Shown in pieces: positions 26,916 to 35,160 of a DNA stretch of 64,000 nt; the stretch's first letter is position 1; every line of letters begins with the position of its first letter. The translations under genes were made by a program, and so were the position numbers. The DNA is from Psychrobacter sp. JCM 18900 (GTDB lineage Bacteria > Pseudomonadota > Gammaproteobacteria > Pseudomonadales > Moraxellaceae), in NCBI RefSeq assembly GCF_904846625.1, contig NZ_CAJHBL010000005.1:220944-284943 (forward strand). The letters are read 5' to 3'. Below the pieces are notes generated by a model. That model worked only from the letters and a program-made list of their open reading frames with translations. It was not told the DNA's origin and did no database searches.

Positions 26916-27785
26916 CTATAGAGCTGTTCTTTTATATTTGACAGACTCTCGTGTGGCGAGCCAAATGAGAGGGATAATAATCAATGCTGAACCTATCAAT
27001 AAGCTGATATCTGGTATCTCATGGAACCACACGATGCCGATGAACACTGCTCCTAACAGACCCGTATATTCTGCACTGGAGATTTTATGTGCTTCCACCG
27101 CTCGGTAGACCAGTACGCAGATACCCGCATAGATCAAAATAAACAAATTCGAGCCTGCTGCTATCCATAGCGCGTACCAACTCAAAGGGGCATTTTCCCA
27201 AATAGCCAAACCAAGCCCCAACGGTATTCCGACTAAATTGGTCAAAAACAGTGTTTGTGCAACGGTATGATTCGAAGGCAATTTACGAACCAATAGATTG
27301 TTTGTCGCCATGGTTAAGGCCACGATCAGCGCAAATATAGCACCCATATTAATTTGTGTTGGTTTTACCACGACAAGAATACCTATAAAGCCTAGTATTG
27401 CCACAATGATGCTTGGTGCTGTGAGTCTGTCTTTATAGAACAGAAACCCTAAAGGCAACATCAGTAAAGGCGCAGTATAAAAAATCGCATTGACCGTTGC
27501 TAGCGGTAGCGCTTGGATAGACAACACCATAAATACCGCGCCAAATAACCAAATATGCCCACGTACAAAATGCCATTTTACGTTACTAAGTAGCTTGGCT
27601 TTTTGGTTGAATAAACAAAACGGTAGCAGCATCAAGACAGCTGTTAGCTGACGCAATAGCACAAACTGATAGACCGCTGCGCCATCTGGCAACTCTTTTA
27701 TCAGCGCATCTGAAAGGACTGCAATCATGTTTCCTGCAACCAACAGTATCATTGCAAACCCAACACTCATCTTCGGCATTATCAT
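26916..27785 (-). CDS. EamA/DMT-family permease
   Basis: About 289 residues from ATG 27785 (AGG ribosome site); an in-frame ATG at 27809 is the alternative. Ten hydrophobic segments in two EamA halves: GFAMILLVAGNMIAVLSDALI at the start, AVFMVLSIQALPLATVNAIFYTAP in the first half, SSAEYTGLLGAVFIGIVWFHEIPD in the second. Drug/metabolite transporters of this kind usually export small metabolites or amino acids. It is divergent from the LysR gene at 27917 and shares a strand with dddP. Confidence 0.87.
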   Translation of the reverse strand: MIMPKMSVGFAMILLVAGNMIAVLSDALIKELPDGAAVYQFVLLRQLTAVLMLLPFCLFNQKAKLLSNVKWHFVRGHIWLFGAVFMVLSIQALPLATVNAIFYTAPLLMLPLGFLFYKDRLTAPSIIVAILGFIGILVVVKPTQINMGAIFALIVALTMATNNLLVRKLPSNHTVAQTLFLTNLVGIPLGLGLAIWENAPLSWYALWIAAGSNLFILIYAGICVLVYRAVEAHKISSAEYTGLLGAVFIGIVWFHEIPDISLLIGSALIIIPLIWLATRESVKYKRTAL

Positions 27786-27916
27786 GCTTATACCTATCTC
27801 AAAATACATAAAATTTTAAATTAAGCCATTTAATCTAATGGTCAGGTAAATAGTATATTCGCGTATACTCATGACGTATAATGATATAAAAATGTTTAGT
27901 ATTAGTTGAACTCATA

Positions 27917-28807
27917 ATGAAACTTCCCCCATTACGTGCCATACAATGCTTTGAATCTGTAGCAAGGCTCAATAGTTTTTCTAAGGCGGCAGAAAGCCTC
28001 AATGTAACGCAAAGTGCCGTGAGTCATCAGGTTCGAACGCTTGAAGAATATCTTGGTGAAGCGTTGTTTTATAGGCAGGGCCGAACCCTTTCTTTAACAG
28101 ATATAGGTACTCGCTATTTCACAGAGGTGAATCAATCGCTGAAGGCTCTGTCCAATACCAGTCAAGCCATTCGCCATGATAAGCCTGGCCATATTCGCCT
28201 AGCGCTGTATAGTTCAGTGGCTGTCAATTGGTTGATTCCGCGGTTAGAAAACTTCCGCGAACAGCACCCAGAGATTGAGCTGACCTTAAATATGGTGACA
28301 GACCAAGACGACTATAATGAGCAATGTTCGGATTGCTTTATTACCGTCAATCCACCAAAACGTAACGTAGTCAGCAAGCTTTTATTCGCTGAGAAGCTAT
28401 TCCCTGTCTGTGGCCAAAAGCTTTGGGCAGAAATAAAGGATCAGCCATTGCCTGAGGCGTTATGGCAACACCCTATACTGTCCGTAAAGTATTCTGACAA
28501 AAGTGAAAGTACGGCTAATGATTGGCTAAAATGGTGTAAAGCAGGCGGGTTTGAGCTGCCAAGCGAGGTAAAGATTAATCAATTTAGCCATGTACTGCTT
28601 GCCGCACAGGCTGCACGTTATAACTTAGGTATTACGCTTACCGACAACTATATGATGCTAGAACAAACACATCAGCAAAATCTTGTCAAAATCCCACTGC
28701 ATGAATTACTCACTGGCGACAGTTTCTATTTCTTTTATAATGACTTAAAGTCAAATCAACCAGACATCATTAAATTGAGTCGTTGGTTAGAGTCACAATG
28801 TCTTTAA
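27917..28807 (+). CDS. LysR-family regulator (GcvA-like)
   Basis: 296 residues. MKLPPLRAIQCFESVARLNS followed by FSKAAESLNVTQSAVSHQVRTLEEYLGEALFYRQGR is the standard GcvA-branch helix-turn-helix. The effector domain has two Cys (EQCSDCF) close together, which could be redox- or metal-sensitive. Divergent from the EamA permease, and the nitrilase-family gene follows 121 bp downstream; these two are candidate targets. Confidence 0.87.
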   Translation: MKLPPLRAIQCFESVARLNSFSKAAESLNVTQSAVSHQVRTLEEYLGEALFYRQGRTLSLTDIGTRYFTEVNQSLKALSNTSQAIRHDKPGHIRLALYSSVAVNWLIPRLENFREQHPEIELTLNMVTDQDDYNEQCSDCFITVNPPKRNVVSKLLFAEKLFPVCGQKLWAEIKDQPLPEALWQHPILSVKYSDKSESTANDWLKWCKAGGFELPSEVKINQFSHVLLAAQAARYNLGITLTDNYMMLEQTHQQNLVKIPLHELLTGDSFYFFYNDLKSNQPDIIKLSRWLESQCL

Positions 28808-28928
28808 AAGTGTTTTAAATAGCATTTTAAATAAGTGTTTCTAAAGACCATCATTAACGAGTATTACCTATAATTGCGACCATAAACACTGTGAAAGTAT
28901 CAACCCCCTACGATAAAGAGCAAGACCT

Positions 28929-29675
28929 ATGCAAATAATCCTCAATCAAATGGATATTACCGATTATCAAGTATCAGTAAATGCTGCTGCGATATTAAAA
29001 TCAATCCATGATCATCAAGTTTGTGATGGCTTTATGATTTTTCCAGAACTTGCTTTGACTGGCTTTCCGACGCTAGACAATATTGAAGCGTTGTATCATC
29101 AATCAACAGAGCACTTTCACAGCATATTGGAAGCAAGCAAAAATACAGATTCAACCATCATTATTGGACATATTGACAAGCAGGATCAACTTTTCTATAA
29201 CGCATGTTCTTTTATAAAAAACGGCAAAATCATTCATAAACACCGAAAGTCAAAGCTTTGGCTTGATGATGTTGGGGTATTTACAAGCGGAGAAGACTTG
29301 TCAGTGGTTAGCATTAATGATGTGGTTTGTGGTGCTCAGATTTGTTTTGAGCTAGAGTTTCCAGAAGGCTCAAGAGCACTGGCAAAAAAAGGCGCACAGA
29401 TCATATTTATGCCAAACGGCAATATGTCTCCTTATGCAAATACCCACTATGTATTGACTCAAGCTCGGGCTATAGAGAACCAATGTTTTGTGATTACTTG
29501 CAATAGTGTCGGCGTCGGTCATGGCGGTCAGTTTGTAGGAGAGAGCCTAATCGTCTCTCCTACAGGACGAATTATCAAAAAACTTGGTTCGTCGCCAGAT
29601 ATAGTAACAGTAAATATAGATTTAGAGGAACTAGAGCAGTCTAAGCAAAACTATCACTATATAGACTTGTCTTAA
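28929..29675 (+). CDS. Carbon-nitrogen hydrolase (nitrilase superfamily)
   Basis: 248 residues. The Glu-Lys-Cys triad is visible: Glu in MIFPELALTGFPT, Lys in HKHRKSKLWLDD, Cys in CGAQICFELEFPE; the second Glu also sits in that Cys motif. Short length fits amidase branches (omega-amidase, N-carbamoyl-putrescine amidase, aliphatic amidase-like) rather than true nitrilases. Substrate unknown. It follows a LysR gene and lies near the DMSP lyase; no pathway link can be shown. Confidence 0.83.
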   Translation: MQIILNQMDITDYQVSVNAAAILKSIHDHQVCDGFMIFPELALTGFPTLDNIEALYHQSTEHFHSILEASKNTDSTIIIGHIDKQDQLFYNACSFIKNGKIIHKHRKSKLWLDDVGVFTSGEDLSVVSINDVVCGAQICFELEFPEGSRALAKKGAQIIFMPNGNMSPYANTHYVLTQARAIENQCFVITCNSVGVGHGGQFVGESLIVSPTGRIIKKLGSSPDIVTVNIDLEELEQSKQNYHYIDLS

Positions 29676-29846
29676 TGTCACCATAGAGCTTAGTCATTAA
29701 ACTGAGTGGCAAGGTTATTTTCTGGAGAAACCACAGTGAAGAAAAATCACGGTTACTTATCGCGGCTGATGTCTGGTGACTTGAGAGCCGATGGACTATC
29801 GTTGAGCTAGTACAGCGCAATCTATATATCCTATGACTTACTATGC

Positions 29847-30434
29847 TCAGTCTCTCAAAGCATCTTCAACAAAGCTCAACCGGTCTTGACCAAAAAACAT
29901 CTCACCATTTACGAAGAAACTTGGTGCCCCAAATACGCCTCGTGCTACTGCTTCTTCGGTACTAGATTTTAAACGCGCCTTGACCTCAGGCTCACTAATA
30001 CGCGCCATAAAATCAGTTGGCTCAATGCCTACTTTCGACAGAACCTCAGCCACAACTTCTGGTGATTCCATATTTAATTTTTCAGCCCATAGCGCATTGA
30101 AGATAGCGGATAAATAACTCTCAAATTTAGGTGTCCCCAAATAAGCGGTAACACCGCGCATAAGCTGCATCGTATTGACTGGGAAAAATGGATTGAAGCG
30201 AAAAGGCACGTCATAGATAGCTGAAAAACGCTTAAGGTCTTTGAGCATATAAGCGCCTTTAGCAGGTACGGCAGCTGGTGAGGTGTTACCAACGGCTTGG
30301 AACACTGCGCCAAGTAACATAGGCCGCCAAACGATCTCGGCATTGTGACGCTGCGCGATACTCGCTAACTGCGTCCATGCCAAGTAACTGGCTGGGCTGC
30401 CCACATCAAAGAAAAACTCTACTTGTTTACTCAT
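29847..30434 (-). CDS. 2-hydroxychromene-2-carboxylate isomerase-like DsbA-family protein
   Basis: 195 residues. DsbA/kappa-GST fold with MSKQVEFFFDVGSPASYLAWTQL at the start (Ser in GSPASY as the HCCA isomerase glutathione-activating residue instead of CxxC), PMLLGAVFQAVGN, and C-terminal GVFGAPSFFVNGEMFFGQDRL with the cis-Pro. Such proteins isomerise hydroxychromene carboxylates in naphthalene pathways or act as general GSH-dependent isomerases. AAGGAATG ribosome site. Co-directional with the SDR 63 bp upstream. Confidence 0.85.
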   Translation of the reverse strand: MSKQVEFFFDVGSPASYLAWTQLASIAQRHNAEIVWRPMLLGAVFQAVGNTSPAAVPAKGAYMLKDLKRFSAIYDVPFRFNPFFPVNTMQLMRGVTAYLGTPKFESYLSAIFNALWAEKLNMESPEVVAEVLSKVGIEPTDFMARISEPEVKARLKSSTEEAVARGVFGAPSFFVNGEMFFGQDRLSFVEDALRD

Positions 30435-30497
30435 CTTTGCATTCCTTGCAATATATTAAAAATCCATTAAAATTTGACGGTTACTAATTAGATAAGA

Positions 30498-31226
30498 TCA
30501 AAAAGTTTCCATCCATGGGCGTAAATCTAGCTCATGCGTCCAGCTATCTCTTGGCTGACAGTGCAGCTGCCAATACTGCTCAGCGATATGTTCTGGATTT
30601 AAGATACCGTCTTGGTCTTTTAGCTCATAGCGCTCAGGAAAGTTGTCACGAATAAAATCAGTATCAATGGCACCGTCAATGATAGGATGTGCGACATGAA
30701 TACCCTTTGGCCCCAACTCGCGTGCCATGCTTTGTGCCAGTGCCCGTAGAGCAAACTTAGCGCTAGCAAAAGCCGAAAAACCTTTACTACCGCGTAAAGA
30801 CGCTGTTGCACCCGTAAAAATAATTGTCCCCCTCTCACGTGGAATCATGACTTTTGCCGCTTCTCTACCTGTCAAAAATCCAGCCAAGGCACCCATCTCC
30901 CACACTTTTCGATAGACCCTCTCTGTCGTATCTAAGATGGAGAAATGAACGTTTGCCCCGATGTTAAACACTACGACTTCAATCGGGCCAATGTCTTTTT
31001 CAATATGAGCAAACAGCTCAACCATCTCTTGCTCGACACGCGCATCACAACCAAATGGCTTGACTACTCCTCCAGCCGCTTCGATATCACTGACTAATGT
31101 CTCTAGCTTCTCAACAGTCCTTCTGGTCACACACAAAGTAAAACCTTCTCGCGCAAAACGTTTGGCAACAGCACTGCCAGTGGCATCGCCTGCGCCGATT
31201 ACAACTGCTACGGGTGCTCTGTTCAT
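30498..31226 (-). CDS. SDR-family NAD(P)-dependent oxidoreductase
   Basis: 242 residues. Classical SDR: cofactor loop VVIGAGDATGSAVAKRFAREG, then VVFNIGANVHFSILDTT (the NNAG equivalent) and the Ser in IIFTGATASL. The tyrosine of the usual YxxxK is not standard: SAFASAKFALRALAQSMARELG has Phe-Ala-Ser-Ala-Lys where Tyr is expected, so the catalytic Tyr is replaced by Phe (F-x-x-x-K). This may be an inactive or altered SDR. AAGGAAG ribosome site. With the DsbA-like gene it forms a two-gene unit divergent from the HxlR regulator. Confidence 0.8.
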   Translation of the reverse strand: MNRAPVAVVIGAGDATGSAVAKRFAREGFTLCVTRRTVEKLETLVSDIEAAGGVVKPFGCDARVEQEMVELFAHIEKDIGPIEVVVFNIGANVHFSILDTTERVYRKVWEMGALAGFLTGREAAKVMIPRERGTIIFTGATASLRGSKGFSAFASAKFALRALAQSMARELGPKGIHVAHPIIDGAIDTDFIRDNFPERYELKDQDGILNPEHIAEQYWQLHCQPRDSWTHELDLRPWMETF

Positions 31227-31328
31227 GTCTACTTCCTTATAGGTTCCTTTTTAGAACTAACAAAAACATAGCTTTATTTTTGGACCCTGTCAAGCTAACC
31301 TATAACTTAAAGATAAAGGAGATAACCT

Positions 31329-31802
31329 ATGCGCTGGGATGAACTGGACCAACAGTCTTGCTCGGTGGCTCGCACTTTAGCAGTCATTGGTGATCGTTGG
31401 ACGCTCATGATTTTACGTGATTGTTTTTTGGGAGTCAGACGATTCGACGTATTTGAGCAACGCTTGGGCATTACACGCCATGTCCTATCTAACCGTCTTC
31501 GTAAATTGGTTGAATACGATATTTTAAAAAAAGTCGCTTATCAGCAGCGGCCACTACGTGAGGAATATAGACTGACAGAGTGTGGATTAGATTTGCACTC
31601 TGTCGTACTGGCATTGGTCAGTTGGGGTGATAAACACATGGCTGATGAACGCGGGGCACCGCTGTTGCATAGACACAAGGCATGTGGTCACATTATGCAT
31701 CCGGTGACAGTATGCTCCGAGTGCGCTGAAGCCGTTACCGCACGTGATATTGAGGTTGAAATAGGTCCCAAATGGATCGGTAATGATGGAGTGAGTATTT
31801 AA
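31329..31802 (+). CDS. HxlR-family transcriptional regulator with C-terminal Cys motif
   Basis: 157 residues. MarR-like winged helix: MRWDELDQQSCSVARTLAVIG then DRWTLMILRDCFLGVRRFDVFEQRLGITRHVLSNRLRKLVE, the HxlR signature. The C-terminal extension RHKACGHIMHPVTVCSECAEAV adds CxH and CxxC, a zinc- or redox-sensing layout. AAGGAG ribosome site. It is divergent from the SDR/isomerase unit and is its probable repressor. Confidence 0.87.
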   Translation: MRWDELDQQSCSVARTLAVIGDRWTLMILRDCFLGVRRFDVFEQRLGITRHVLSNRLRKLVEYDILKKVAYQQRPLREEYRLTECGLDLHSVVLALVSWGDKHMADERGAPLLHRHKACGHIMHPVTVCSECAEAVTARDIEVEIGPKWIGNDGVSI

Positions 31803-31824
31803 TATAGTAGCGGTTGATGAATAA

Positions 31825-32049
31825 CTGGAGCTAGACATCAGAACACTTTATTTAAAAGACTTAACCTTTTACGGCTGTACCGTACTACAGCCTGAAGTAT
31901 TCCAAAACCTTGTTAACTGTATCGAACAACGTAAAATAAATCCAATCGTGGCGTGTACCTTTCCATTAAAAGAGATACATACTGCTCAAGCGGTTTTCTT
32001 AGAAAAGAAACATGTCGGTAAAATCGTTTTGAACGTTGCTCAAGAATAA
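31825..32049 (+). pseudogene. C-terminal fragment of an MDR quinone oxidoreductase
   Basis: The frame 31825-32049 has no start codon and translates as LELDIRTLYLKDLTFYGCTV...VFLEKKHVGKIVLNVAQE, the last ~75 residues of a zinc-type/quinone oxidoreductase of the medium-chain family (the FPLKEIHTAQAVFLEKKHVGKIVL end is diagnostic). Upstream of it is the HxlR gene with no trace of the N-terminal ~250 residues. It is a relic left by a deletion between the HxlR gene and the oxidoreductase. Such oxidoreductases are common HxlR targets. Confidence 0.75.
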
Positions 32050-32080
32050 TCATCGATCAATAGCAAATAAATAGCGTACA

Positions 32081-32111
32081 AATGGCTTTGAATATTTTAT
32101 TCAAAGCCATT
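32081..32111. terminator. Terminator hairpin after the oxidoreductase fragment
   Basis: AATGGCTTTGAATA (32081-32094) and TATTCAAAGCCATT (32098-32111) are perfect 14-bp arms around a 3-nt loop. It was presumably the terminator of the lost oxidoreductase gene and now sits between it and the ABM gene. Confidence 0.65.
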
Positions 32112-32215
32112 CATATCTAAATCAATAAACGCTGTTTTGAAGCATAAAAGTCAACCTTATCAGTCATGACTTTCAACCATTCATTTTATTGTTAGCAGCA
32201 GAATATAGATCAAAC

Positions 32216-32521
32216 CTATGAAATGACTGTCATTTCAGTGACGACAAATTCATCGACCATCCCATCTGTTACTTGTACATAGTTTTGGAAATGCGGGCTT
32301 TGTACATGTTGCTGAAGACACTCGTTGTTTTCCCAAATCTCATAAACCACGAAACCGTTACTATTTGCATTTTCTTGATGTAAGTCATATTGGATACAAC
32401 CTTGATCATCTTGTGATGCTGCTGTCAGTTTAAGCAGCTCAGTTTTGACTTGTTCAACGTGCTCAGGTTTGGCTTTGATAGTGGCGACGATGGTAAGTGG
32501 TTTGTTTGCTTGCGTGCTCAT
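32216..32521 (-). CDS. Antibiotic-biosynthesis-monooxygenase (ABM/YgiN-like) protein
   Basis: 101 residues. Dimeric ferredoxin-like fold: PLTIVATIKAKPEHVEQVKTEL, then GCIQYDLHQENANSNGFVVYEIWENNECLQQHVQSPHFQ with conserved His. These act as quinol monooxygenases or as small helper proteins. AGGAT ribosome site. It is co-directional with the MDR oxidoreductase at 32621 and may belong to the same operon (33679 to 32216), with a partial hairpin between. Confidence 0.82.
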   Translation of the reverse strand: MSTQANKPLTIVATIKAKPEHVEQVKTELLKLTAASQDDQGCIQYDLHQENANSNGFVVYEIWENNECLQQHVQSPHFQNYVQVTDGMVDEFVVTEMTVIS

Positions 32522-32556
32522 CTATTTATCCTATGTTTATTATTATCATTGATTTA

Positions 32557-32600
32557 AATAGGTTCAACGTGTCTGCTAAAAGCGTCACATTGGACCTATT
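32557..32600 (-). terminator. Possible terminator after the MDR oxidoreductase
   Basis: AATAGGTTCAA (32557-32567) pairs with TTGGACCTATT (32590-32600) with one G-U pair; on the minus strand the T-run is short. Partial termination before the ABM gene is plausible. Confidence 0.4.
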
Positions 32601-32620
32601 AATCTAAATGGCGTTATGCG

Positions 32621-33679
32621 TTATGCAGACCAGCCTTCTAATACAATCTTGCCATGCGCTTGCTGTTTTTCTAGCATTTGGTGCGCACTACGTAGATGTT
32701 CAGCGGTGATAGCCCCAAGATTGTGAGCGACCGTGGTTTTGATCTCGTCTGCATCAATCAATTTTGCCACTGCATTTAATAAATGATGCTGTTCAATCAT
32801 GTCTGGCGTATTGAACATTGAGCGTGCAAACATAAATTCCCAATGCAGACTTAAGCTTTTGGTTTTAAGAGGGTTGGCATCTAGTGATTTTGGATCATCA
32901 ATCAATCCAAGCTTACCCTGCGGCTTTAAGCATTTAATGATTTCTTCATAATGATCTTCAGTATTATTGAGACTTACCACATAGTCTACTTCAGCAATAC
33001 CTGTTTTTTGTAGTTCATCAGACAATGGGTTGCGGTGATTGATAACATGATCAGCACCCAAATCTTTGAGCCATTGCACGCTCTCATCTCTTGAAGCCGT
33101 ACCAATAATCGTGGCAGACGTTCTTGTCTTTAACAACTGCGTTAAGATGGATCCAACGCCGCCCGCTGCGCCAATGACCAATACTGAGACGTCATTAGCG
33201 TTCTCGCTACTACCGCTGTCATTTGCTTTGCTATCAGAGACAGGCACTTGTAAACGGTCAAATAACATCTCCCAAGCCGTAATCGTCGTAAGCGGTAATG
33301 CCGCTGCCTCAGCGAAAGACAAGGAGGCTGGCATGTGTCCAACGATACGCTCATCGACCAACTGATATTCAGCATTGCTGCCTGAACGGGTCAAATCTCC
33401 AGCATAATAGACGTTGTCGCCTACTGAGAATAAACTGACATCTTCACCGACAGCCGTCACAGTACCAGCAGCATCCCAACCAATAATAGCATACTCACCC
33501 TCTGCAGTAGGACGCCCTTCACGGATTTTGTAATCTACTGGATTGACTGATATGGCTTTCACTTCCACGAGAATATCGCGGCCTGAAGCAACTGGTTTAT
33601 CAAGGGTAATGTCTTGTAGCGACTGTTCGTTATCAATAGGTAGATTGTTTTGATAACCAATGGCTTTGATAGCTTGCAT
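32621..33679 (-). CDS. MDR-family zinc-type alcohol dehydrogenase/quinone oxidoreductase
   Basis: 352 residues. GroES-like N-terminal domain with ISVNPVDYKIREGRPTAEGEYAIIGWDAAGTVTAVGEDVS, and Rossmann domain VLVIGAAGGVGSILTQLLKTR; the SLHWEFMFARSMFNTPDM block is typical of the YhfP/ZADH subfamily. No catalytic-zinc Cys/His set, so it reduces enals or quinones with NADPH. Residues about 142-160 hold an Asp/Ser/Asn-rich insertion. The fragment at 31825-32049 comes from another member of the same superfamily. Co-directional with ABM. Confidence 0.85.
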   Translation of the reverse strand: MQAIKAIGYQNNLPIDNEQSLQDITLDKPVASGRDILVEVKAISVNPVDYKIREGRPTAEGEYAIIGWDAAGTVTAVGEDVSLFSVGDNVYYAGDLTRSGSNAEYQLVDERIVGHMPASLSFAEAAALPLTTITAWEMLFDRLQVPVSDSKANDSGSSENANDVSVLVIGAAGGVGSILTQLLKTRTSATIIGTASRDESVQWLKDLGADHVINHRNPLSDELQKTGIAEVDYVVSLNNTEDHYEEIIKCLKPQGKLGLIDDPKSLDANPLKTKSLSLHWEFMFARSMFNTPDMIEQHHLLNAVAKLIDADEIKTTVAHNLGAITAEHLRSAHQMLEKQQAHGKIVLEGWSA

Positions 33680-33784
33680 AATATTGTGTCCTGTTTTTAA
33701 TGAGAAAGTTTCTAATAGTAAAATTTTTGAGAATATAGTTAGTAATGGTTCAATTGTTCGAAATTTATTAATGCTGCTAAATGC

Positions 33785-33807
33785 AAATTTTATGCATCTT
33801 ATGCATC
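33785..33807. repeat. Short tandem repeat beside the SDR stop codon
   Basis: Three near-copies of a 9-bp unit, TATGCATCT, span roughly 33790-33815 and include the stop codon of the SDR gene. It is small and may be slippage in AT-rich DNA. Confidence 0.4.
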
Positions 33808-34671
33808 TTATGCAAAAATTGACTGCAATACTGTTTGAGTCTGCTGCTCAAGCTCTGTAATGGCTGCTTGGTTTAGAGCATCAGCATGTGGTCGTCCAAA
33901 CGCCCCTCTTGCATCGCCATGTGCGCCATCTGTTATATCGTTATCAAAGTATTTACCAGTATCATCAGCGAACTCATCCGAGATGGCCAACTCCGTTAAG
34001 ATATTTGCGCCCTTGTCTGCTGATGACCAATGCTGACCATACGCTTCGTTGGCCATTTTTGTGTTCAGCAGCGAGCCTGGATTGACGGCAATGACATTAA
34101 TATCGTTGCTAGCGACGGTGTCAGCTAATGCCATACTCCACATCGTGAGTGCCAGCTTGCTTTGGGCATAAGCATCCTTATCATCGAGGCGGGTCTGGCC
34201 TGCAAGTGCTTGATAAGATATTGACGCTTGCGCAGCTGAGCTTAAGTTCACGATACGCGCTTTATCAGACTGCTTGAGCAAAGGTAATAAAGCATTGGTC
34301 AGCTCATAAGGCGCTAGGTAATTGACTACGAAACGTACATCCAAACCGTCTTTAGTCAATGCTGATGCCGTGGTATAAATCCCTGCGTTATTTATGAGCA
34401 CGTCAAGCTTGGGCAGTTTTTCATTGACGTCTGCTGCCATCTTTAGCACATCCGTTAAATCAGAAAAATCAGCCACAAACCCATCAATATTATCTACTGC
34501 TGCGCCTGTCGCGACTGCTTGAACTTCTGCAATGACGCTAGCAAGTTTGTCAGCATCGCGGCCATGTAGGTAAACTTGATGTCCAGCTTCTGCCAGTTTT
34601 AACGCTGCCAATTTGCCAATGCCATCTGTACTGCCAGTAATTAAAATTGTTTTAGTTGTATTCAGAGTCAT
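33808..34671 (-). CDS. SDR-family oxidoreductase (retinol-dehydrogenase-like)
   Basis: 287 residues. Cofactor motif ILITGSTDGIGKLAALKLAEAG, structural NNAG as LINNAGIYTT, catalytic Ser in IVNLSSAAQ and Tyr-Lys in YAQSKLA. HxR after the Rossmann loop (YLHGRDADKL) points to NADPH. It resembles WW-oxidoreductase/protochlorophyllide-type SDRs acting on bulky aldehydes or ketones. AAGGGCGG ribosome site. The upstream region carries repeated TGAAAGTG boxes. Confidence 0.85.
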   Translation of the reverse strand: MTLNTTKTILITGSTDGIGKLAALKLAEAGHQVYLHGRDADKLASVIAEVQAVATGAAVDNIDGFVADFSDLTDVLKMAADVNEKLPKLDVLINNAGIYTTASALTKDGLDVRFVVNYLAPYELTNALLPLLKQSDKARIVNLSSAAQASISYQALAGQTRLDDKDAYAQSKLALTMWSMALADTVASNDINVIAVNPGSLLNTKMANEAYGQHWSSADKGANILTELAISDEFADDTGKYFDNDITDGAHGDARGAFGRPHADALNQAAITELEQQTQTVLQSIFA

Positions 34672-34756
34672 AAACCGCCCTTATTATTTGTTTGAATTAT
34701 TGTTTCAGTTTTGGATACCTGTTCTATTTTATCCGTCGTGATAGCGTCCATTGTAA

Positions 34757-34820
34757 TGAAAGTGTTGTGATTCAAACAGTAGCCATCCGCTAAAACACTT
34801 TCAATATAATTTTGAAAGTG
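34757..34820. promoter_or_regulatory. Three TGAAAGTG boxes in alternating orientation
   Basis: TGAAAGTGTT at 34757-34766 faces AACACTTTCA at 34794-34803, which in turn faces TGAAAGTG at 34813-34820 over a 9-nt spacer. These could be half-sites for an unknown regulator of the SDR gene (start 34671). The same 10-mer occurs upstream of the nitroreductase (21113-21122). Confidence 0.5.
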
Positions 34821-35160
34821 AGTTATATTTAAGGGGTTATTTAAACTGTTACCTAAGCGGTTGCTAGTTATACTGAAGATAATGTAACTATCGACAAAGC
34901 CACTCTATTGCATTGTAGAGCTCACAAGTGATAGTAATGGAGTCAAGACATTAAGCAGTTCTATCTAGATGGTATTGCACTGAAAACCGTCTAGATAGTC
35001 GCGTTGATATAAAAGAAGGGCGGCTCATTGAAGCGGCTCATTAAAGTTGGTTTAGGAAGTTAAGTTAAACAGTCAGTGCCATACAAGAACATTTAATCGA
35101 CTATGTGCAGTATATTGGCTTGAATAAAGAAATGGCTCATCAGAAAATTCGTTGATTAAA
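34821..35160. other. 340-bp region downstream of the LysR gene, nothing coding
   Basis: Contains a short direct repeat GCGGCTCATT at about 35022 and 35036. No frame, RNA or terminator is clear. Confidence 0.3.
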
